A DNA stretch of 64,000 bases from Costus lasius. Lineage: Eukaryota; Streptophyta; Magnoliopsida; Zingiberales; Costaceae. The position numbers and the translations under genes are program-made. The notes below the pieces were generated by a model. That model was given only the letters and a program-made list of their open reading frames with translations, was not told the DNA's origin and did not search any database. Shown piece by piece: positions 57,864-64,000 of this stretch (its first letter is position 1; every line of letters begins with the position of its first letter). The stretch covers positions 74,420,596 to 74,484,595 of the forward strand of contig CM050454.1 of the NCBI GenBank assembly GCA_027563935.2. The letters run 5' to 3'.

Positions 57864-60800
57864 TGTTGGGGTATGCCCTTAAGGCTAATGTTTGAGGCCT
57901 TGGGATTGTATCAGTATCATGTATAAACTTTATGTTTATAAAGGCAATGGTTGTTCTTCAGGTTGTTACATTATCTGCTGCAATATGTATACTTATGAAT
58001 AATGTCTCAATGCTGTTCAGCTTGGCTGACATGCAGTATTGTCCTTAGTCGAGATATCTTGGTGAACATGAGACAGCCTTGATATGATTGAGACTAATAT
58101 GTGTTCTAATCTTATAGGATGCTTTGAGCATGGAATAAGATGTAGACTCATGGGTACATTGGATGTACTGGACAGACCCTACATAGGATGTTCAATTGCT
58201 TGTCACAATGTGAATAATCCTTATATGCAAACAAGTGGTATATTTCCTCTGACTTGAGATCACTTGTGTTTCTAAATGATGATTGGCATTATTTTGAGGT
58301 AGTTCAATATCATTTGCAACATAATGGTTATAGTCTATCTTGGATAATGAGCATGAGTCATGTTAGGGCACTAGTGATAGATATAGGATTGCCGTCTCCT
58401 AGTTTGGAGTGTGATGTTCTAATGGGGCCCCCCTGGATGAGATGATTGAGAAAGTGTATGGCCATACCCAGATGACTATGTTCATCTGATCTAATCATTC
58501 TCATCATATTGGATTTACAAGCTTGACACACTTGTCCAATAAGAACATCCAGTGGCAAAGGAAACATATATGTCAAGTGACTTGGGTTCACACTTGTGCT
58601 GTGGTTTGGGTGTAGTCTTGGAAGACTCTTTCCTTTATATCGGGAGACAGTGATGTGTTGCTAGATACCCCTCACTGATCGTGATAACATAAGTTATCGT
58701 TACCGACATTTAAAGGAAACCCTTAGGGTCGCACAATTTGATGATATGGCTTACTTATGTCAGATCGTGTGGACTGAATTGTTTTGGTTCAGTTTAAAGG
58801 GATTTAAACTCTGATTGTAAGTGAGATCTGGTCTGATCATGTTTGATTGATTAGGGCTTGAGATCGGTAAGCTTCGATCGAGAGAGTTGATGCTAGATCG
58901 GTGAGATCAAGAGCATCAAGAGATGAACGGTTAGATCTTGAACCTTTAGGTTTAATGAGTTATACCAAAGGCTTGGGTTAATTGGTCTTTGAACCAAACC
59001 AACTTGAACCGGTTCACATGTGTGACCGCATGGTTCAAAGAGAGAAGAATGAGCGTTCGGTTCACTTGGAGTGAACGCATAACGCATGAACGCATGAAGC
59101 TTGCTATTTTTGGAAGTTCCAAAATAGAAACGTCTCAACGTTCGTGGCTTCATTCTCCACTCTCGCTCGCCTCTTCCAAGTCGCCGCTTGCTCTCTCGTG
59201 GGGTAAAGAAAAAGGTAGATGCCAAGAAGAGTTCGACCAAGCCAAGAGAGATCATCTCAATCCCCTTCACGCGACTAGGACTCTTGGAGATCCTTGCTAG
59301 CACAAGGAGAAACAAGAAGGAGCTATCTCTCATCTTGTGTGCGGTGCCTTTGGAGAAGAAGCACTCGCATCTTTGCTTCCAAGTCGCCATCCTTGCAATG
59401 GCTATGGTATGAATCCTTTTCATCTATGCAATCTTTGAATAAGTTGATCTTATGTTCATACAAACGATATATGAAACCCTAGCTTCCTTTGGGAAATTTT
59501 GATATGCGCCCCCCCTTTGGGTTTCGCTGTAACATCCCACATTCTTAACCCCAAACAAATGGCACAATTCACAAATGATACAGGATGTTTCATATAAGAT
59601 CGATCATATGCTAGGTAAAACCGAGTTCAAGAAAACACGATCTGAAAAATTTCCATAAATCCATACACACAAATTCACAAAACTCAAATCTCATAAGGGT
59701 ACCTGCCACCACGCAATCCTTGCACTAGACATATGCAAGGCAATAGTTATATCAAAACCGATTCAAATTCATAAAATCCATAAAGGTACCTGCCACCAGG
59801 CAATACTTGCACTAGACATATGCAAGTTACAGGGTATATCAAAACCGATTGCACAGAATATACAACAAGCCGAAATTCAAAACAAAATCACAAAATCGAT
59901 TTTATAAACTCATACCAAACACCGAAACCAGGCTGAAGCTCGCGGTGACACAAAAATCAAACTCATAAGACTGCCATAACTGGCAACATACTTCACATAG
60001 TTCACATAGTCTCATGATTCACATAGTTCATATAGTTTATGTTAAGGCCACAACCGGCCCCAAGAATTAAGCATAAAAATTCTTAAAACAGCAAACAGCA
60101 TAATTATCCACGCCAATGCACTCAAGACATGCGCCCCTGCTCTATGCCTGAAAATAGTGAGGGGTGAGCTACACAGCCCAGTGAGTGGATAGTCTAAATC
60201 GACCATCCATAACATACATTCAAAAATATAGGCAGATTATTTTTAAAAAATATTTAACAGAACATTATGTCAACATATAACAAAATAAAGAAACAGAAGT
60301 CATATAGACAGTTAAATGTACACACTAGCATATAACAAATTCAGGTTCTAGAGTTTTACTCTAACCCAATTAAACACATATATTCTAAACCAACTAAACA
60401 CACCGTACTTAATTAACCTAGTTGTCCAGCATATTCAGTAGTGACCAATATGGTCTAACCCGGCTTGGCCAAAGCACTGGGAGCTGCAAAATCTCGTGCA
60501 ACACATAAACATGGATAGTGAGTAGAATCAAGAGGTGGCCCCCGCCAGGTCACGACGTGGCACTTTGCTCTCTCACCCCATAACACATCGATGGATTGTG
60601 TGTAGATTCAAGAGGTGGCCCCCGTCAGGTCATGACGTGGCACTTTGCTCTACGACACCCAACATCACAAAATGAGAGTGATGACATCAAGAGGTGGCCC
60701 CTGTCTGATCAAGACATGGCACTTTGCGTCTTATATCACCCCATCACATAAAAGAGTAATGACATCAAGAGGTGGCCCCTGTCCGACCAAGACATGGCAC

Positions 60801-62600
60801 TTTGCGTCAAAACCCGTTCTCCCAAAAGGTTCCTACTGGACAACAGACATATCTTATTTCATATTTCACAAAGGTGGACTCCTAAGTGTCAACTAGACTC
60901 TAGGATAGTCATCACAAAAATCATATCGGGCAGGCTGAACATCAACCCCCATCACAAAAATCATAATAGGCAGGCCGAACATCAGCCCCCTCACATATCA
61001 AATACAGGGCTGAAATTCAAACCCTTCACATATCACATAAGGACTATCCTATGAGTACACTGTTACACTTAGCCATAGTCCTAACCAACACATAACACAT
61101 AATATTCAAAATTCTCATAATCACATAATTTTCAAAAATCTCATAACCACATAATGTTCACAATTTACATAACAACATAATATTCCAAAAATCACATAAA
61201 CACCTAATATTTAAAAATCACATAATTACATAATATTAACAATCATATAATGTAGTGTGGTCCTTAGGTTTCATGCTGATTAGTTCAGTCAAACCTTACT
61301 AGGTTATCATCCAAATTTCTCAAACAATTTCTCAATAATGCAGTTAACAAGCATCCATAAAAATTAACATAAAACTAAAACATGTAGTCATACAAACTAT
61401 CCATAAAATTAACAAAAATTAAAACATGTATTCATACCAACTATTTTACAAATCTCTACATATAAACCACGGTTAACATAACATACTATCTATTAAATTT
61501 TACACCTTGAATTAACATGAATTTCATGCTCAAACCATTAGTCTAAAACTTCCGAATTTCCATAATTTAATACCTTAAATTTCATATTACCAACTTTCGG
61601 ATTTCATAAAGAAAATCATCAAAATTTCGGTTTTCATGCATATTATCAAGAATTTGGTCTTCATAAATAATATCAAGATTTCGGATTATCATGAATAATT
61701 ATCAAAGATTCGGTTCACATGAAGAAACATCTTGAATTTGGTTTACATGAAAAATACATCTTGAGTTTCGGTTTTAACATGATAAAAATTCCAATAATTC
61801 AATTGTATCAAGTCACAAACACAACCAAACTAATAGATCAAACAAGACATTCCACTCACCTCTTAACCGAGAACACAAGGTGAAAAACTCTCCAAAATAA
61901 TTCGTCTAAGGCTTGAAGTTCTACCAAGAATCGCCACCAAAGGAAGGAAACACCTCCAACACCAAAGACTCCAAGAGAGAAGGAAGATATTTCACCTCTA
62001 AGCCTCCAAGAATCGCCTAAGTTCTTCAAGAAGTCGCCAAGTTCTTCAAGCCGTCGCCCAAGGTTTCTTTCAAGCCAAAAAATCGCCAACACTCTACCCT
62101 AACCGAAATTACCTACTTAAATTTCGGTTTTTAACTCTTAACCCATTAACCCATTAATTCAATTCGGGTTTAATCCATTTAATTAATAATTTGAATTTTA
62201 AAACCCAATTAGTTTAAACCCATTAATTCAACCATTAACTTAACGAAAATCCAATAAGGTCTAATTAACATCCAATAAGGGTTTAATTAACCAATAGGGT
62301 CTAATTAATTAACTTACAAGCTCTAATTAATTAACTTACAATTACAACCCATAAATCCTAATTAATTTATCATGAACAGCCAATAATAATTTATCATAAA
62401 TTAACAGCCAATAATCAAACAAATAATCCCTAATTAATTTACAATAAATTAACAACCAAAAATCTCTAGTTAAATAACTATTAACAACCAATACATAGAA
62501 AAATATCACAGTCAATAATTTTATTTAATTCAAAAATAATGCTTACCAGGACTTAAGATCCTTGGATCTTACATTCGCCCCCTTTGAAAAGGGACTTACA
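57864..62600 (+). repeat. 3' LTR of Copia E, split by a solo Gypsy LTR
   Basis: The pieces 57864-59527 and 62579-62600 make up the LTR. The second holds only the last 22 bases, CCCCTTTGAAAAGGGACTTACA-like (terminal hairpin and CA end). The 5 bp TTCGC at the break are duplicated (59523-59527 and 62574-62578). The structured box is at about 58646-58697. Confidence 0.93.
59528..62573 (-). mobile_element. Solo LTR of a G1-like Gypsy element, in the 3' LTR of Copia E
   Basis: In reverse complement it starts TGTAAGATCCAAGG and ends GGGATGTTACA like the G1 LTRs but is clearly more diverged (3,046 bp). TTCGC flanks both ends, so it inserted as a whole element and lost its interior by LTR-LTR recombination. 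The ~77-bp tandem array is at about 60530-60815, with two units of each subtype instead of three plus one in G1. No gene. Confidence 0.93.
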
Positions 62601-62793
62601 GGTTCTATGACTGAAAGTATATGGCCATACCCAGGTGAAAACCTAATTTAGTCATGACCATGAGATTGGGTGAAAGTAAGTGGTGACACACTTGTCTAAT
62701 CGGATATCAGTTTGGCAAAAGGACTGTAATGCATTTGTACCTTGTTACGATGATAGGGATGTCGATATCGATATCCATTTCGAAGACTTGGGT

Positions 62794-62849
62794 AGCAGTG
62801 ATGCACTGCTAGGTGCCACTTACTGCTTGTGATGACCTAGGTTCATCAC
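62794..62849 (+). other. Structured LTR box in D3, altered bases, same folds
   Basis: AGCAGT (62794-62799) pairs with ACTGCT (62822-62827). GTGATGA (62829-62835) pairs with TCATCAC (62843-62849) around CCTAGGT. Position and order match 8521-8571 in Copia C. Confidence 0.55.
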
Positions 62850-63441
62850 TTCCAACGTCATAGAAACCTATAGAGTCGCACACCTTTATGCTCGAGTTTT
62901 CGTATTGATCGGATAGCCTTAGGATTGAGTTATTTCATATCTCGGATCTATTTGGGAGATTTCATCATCGCGAATGGGCTTGATGAGATAGAAGAAACTT
63001 ATTGGTGATAAACTTCATTTTTGGCATATTGACCAAAACTTACCATGGTTAGCCTCATTTGACCTTGGGTTAAGTTGGATTGGATCTAATGACTTGGTTA
63101 ACATGCATAATGAAGTTTGGGCTAGGCCCATTACCCAATGGGGATTTTTGATAAGTTGTCATGAAGAGTTAAATGGGCTTAAGGGGAAGAAACAAAGAGG
63201 TAGGCGCATATTGAATGCTAGTTAGACTAGGATTGGCGCCTATGCCTTAATTGATGTATTTCATGTGATTAATTAAATTCGAAATTGATTTAATCATTTG
63301 AGATTTTAGTGGAGATAAAATAAGGGCTGATTATTTAAATTAATTAGAGTCCTAATTGGATTAGGACTTGATTAATTAAATTCCTAAAATCATGCTCTAA
63401 TCTCCTAATCCTTCTCCTTTACTCAAACTGCCTATAACTCC

Positions 63442-63450
63442 TATAAAAGA
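63442..63450 (+). promoter_or_regulatory. TATA box of LTR D3
   Basis: CTATAAAAGAGACCC, ~500 bp before the LTR end and in the same place as the TATA box of D2. Confidence 0.6.
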
Positions 63451-63943
63451 GACCCAAGCCCACCTCTCCACATACACACAATTCTCTTGGAGGCATGGAG
63501 AACAAAGAGGGGTGCAAGATAGGAGCTCTTCTTCCATCAAGGCCGCAAGCACTTTCCTCCACCTTCCATTGGCGCAAGTGAAGCAAGGCTTAGTGGCACC
63601 CTTCTCTTCTTCTTCCTCTTAGCGCATCCTCTTCCTTGTGGGTGGCGCAAGTGATCTTGGAAGACTCTCCCTTAGCATGGATCTTCTTCCCGAGGCTAGC
63701 ATCGGGCGTGGAAGAAGAAAACTCAAGTATCGGTTGTGTGCGCGACTATAGAGGGTGAACACTTGGGCGCCTACATCAACATCTCCATCAATTGCTTTAA
63801 GGTATTATCTCTTACTCACCGTGTCGATCCCCTCGCAAGCATCGATCTTCTGGGTTTTTGGGACTGGCCTGTTTTGGGGATTTGCTTCTGCTTATATCTC
63901 TGATGTATGTAAAATTTTTAAAAATCCCTAGGGTTTCCCAACA

Positions 63944-64000
63944 GGTGCATATGGTGAAGGAAGGAGAAGAAGAGGGGTTGATAACATCTCTTCTCCATAT
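63944..64000 (+). other. Sequence after LTR D3, not identified
   Basis: 57 bp, purine-rich (GGAAGGAGAAGAAGAGG). There is no PBS directly after the LTR, so D3 is a 3' or solo LTR if its end is read correctly. Confidence 0.4.

Larger units (their letters stand above)
43415..62600 (+). mobile_element. Ty1/Copia retrotransposon 'E', nested in LTR D3
   Basis: 5' LTR 43415-45099 and 3' LTR 57864-62600 (itself split) are flanked by GGTTC (43410-43414; 62601-62605). I counted roughly 17 differences in ~1,690 bp between LTRs (about 1%), the oldest sister pair here. The interior has PBS, leader, gag-PR-IN up to 48551, then element F, then only RNase H. About 1.5 kb (C-terminal IN and most of RT, corresponding to 12962-14496 of copy C) is missing. 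A solo Gypsy LTR sits in the 3' LTR. Confidence 0.94.
42854..63943 (+). repeat. Diverged Copia-type LTR 'D3', split by Copia E
   Basis: The pieces 42854-43414 and 62601-63943 total ~1.9 kb. The start TATTGGTGTATATGCCCTT has lost the usual TG (TA). The end is GGTTTCCCAACA. It shares long stretches with D2 and its tail with D1. Flanks GGCAC and GGTGC are only 3/5 alike. It has the structured box in altered form (62794-62849) and a TATA box at 63442. Whether it is a solo LTR cannot be told, because the window ends 57 bp later. Confidence 0.75.

Overview
This 64 kb window is plant nuclear DNA made almost entirely of LTR retrotransposons stacked inside one another. I found no host gene, tRNA, rRNA or CRISPR array. 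An angiosperm origin is inferred from Ty1/Copia elements with ~1.7 kb LTRs and ~1,290-residue polyproteins (Tork/Angela-like, tentative), a chromodomain Ty3/Gypsy element with ~3.1 kb LTRs (Tekay/Del-like), and primer-binding sites matching plant initiator-Met tRNA. It looks like intergenic, heterochromatic repeat DNA; the species cannot be told.

Left part (1-27138): a minus-strand Copia element (A, continuing past base 1) was hit in its integrase by a plus-strand Gypsy element (G1, 1588-21812, target duplication AAAAC). G1 was hit in its RNase H by a plus-strand Copia element (C, 7735-16922, target duplication ATCAC). A itself lies in an older LTR whose last 124 bp, primer site and leader follow at 27139-27965, so four insertion levels are visible.

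Middle (27966-42853): a diverged Copia-type LTR (D2, 27966-39423) is split by a young Copia element (B, 29733-38872, target duplication GAAAG). D2 is followed by the remnant of another Gypsy element: LTR end, primer site, and a gag split by a ~2 kb noncoding insertion.

Right part (42854-63943): another old LTR (D3) is split by Copia E (43415-62600, target duplication GGTTC). E carries an opposite-strand Copia element F (48552-57143) and, in its 3' LTR, a minus-strand solo Gypsy LTR (59528-62573, target duplication TTCGC). F is a chimera: its flanks do not match, its two LTRs are not sisters, its pol has a ~0.5 kb gap, and E lacks ~1.5 kb at that site. One deletion between two former insertions would explain all four.

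No element in the window is intact. Each Copia polyprotein carries at least one lesion (nonsense, frameshift, lost start or deletion), and G1 has a frameshift, an altered protease motif and the Copia insertion. By-eye LTR divergence is about 0.2-0.3% for C, G1 and B and about 1% for E, so the nest is recent. The Copia family has a ~1.8 kb leader with a pair of matching 19-nt hairpins and a splice-acceptor-like site just before gag, and structured LTR motifs that are kept although their bases change. These are the most interesting signals here.
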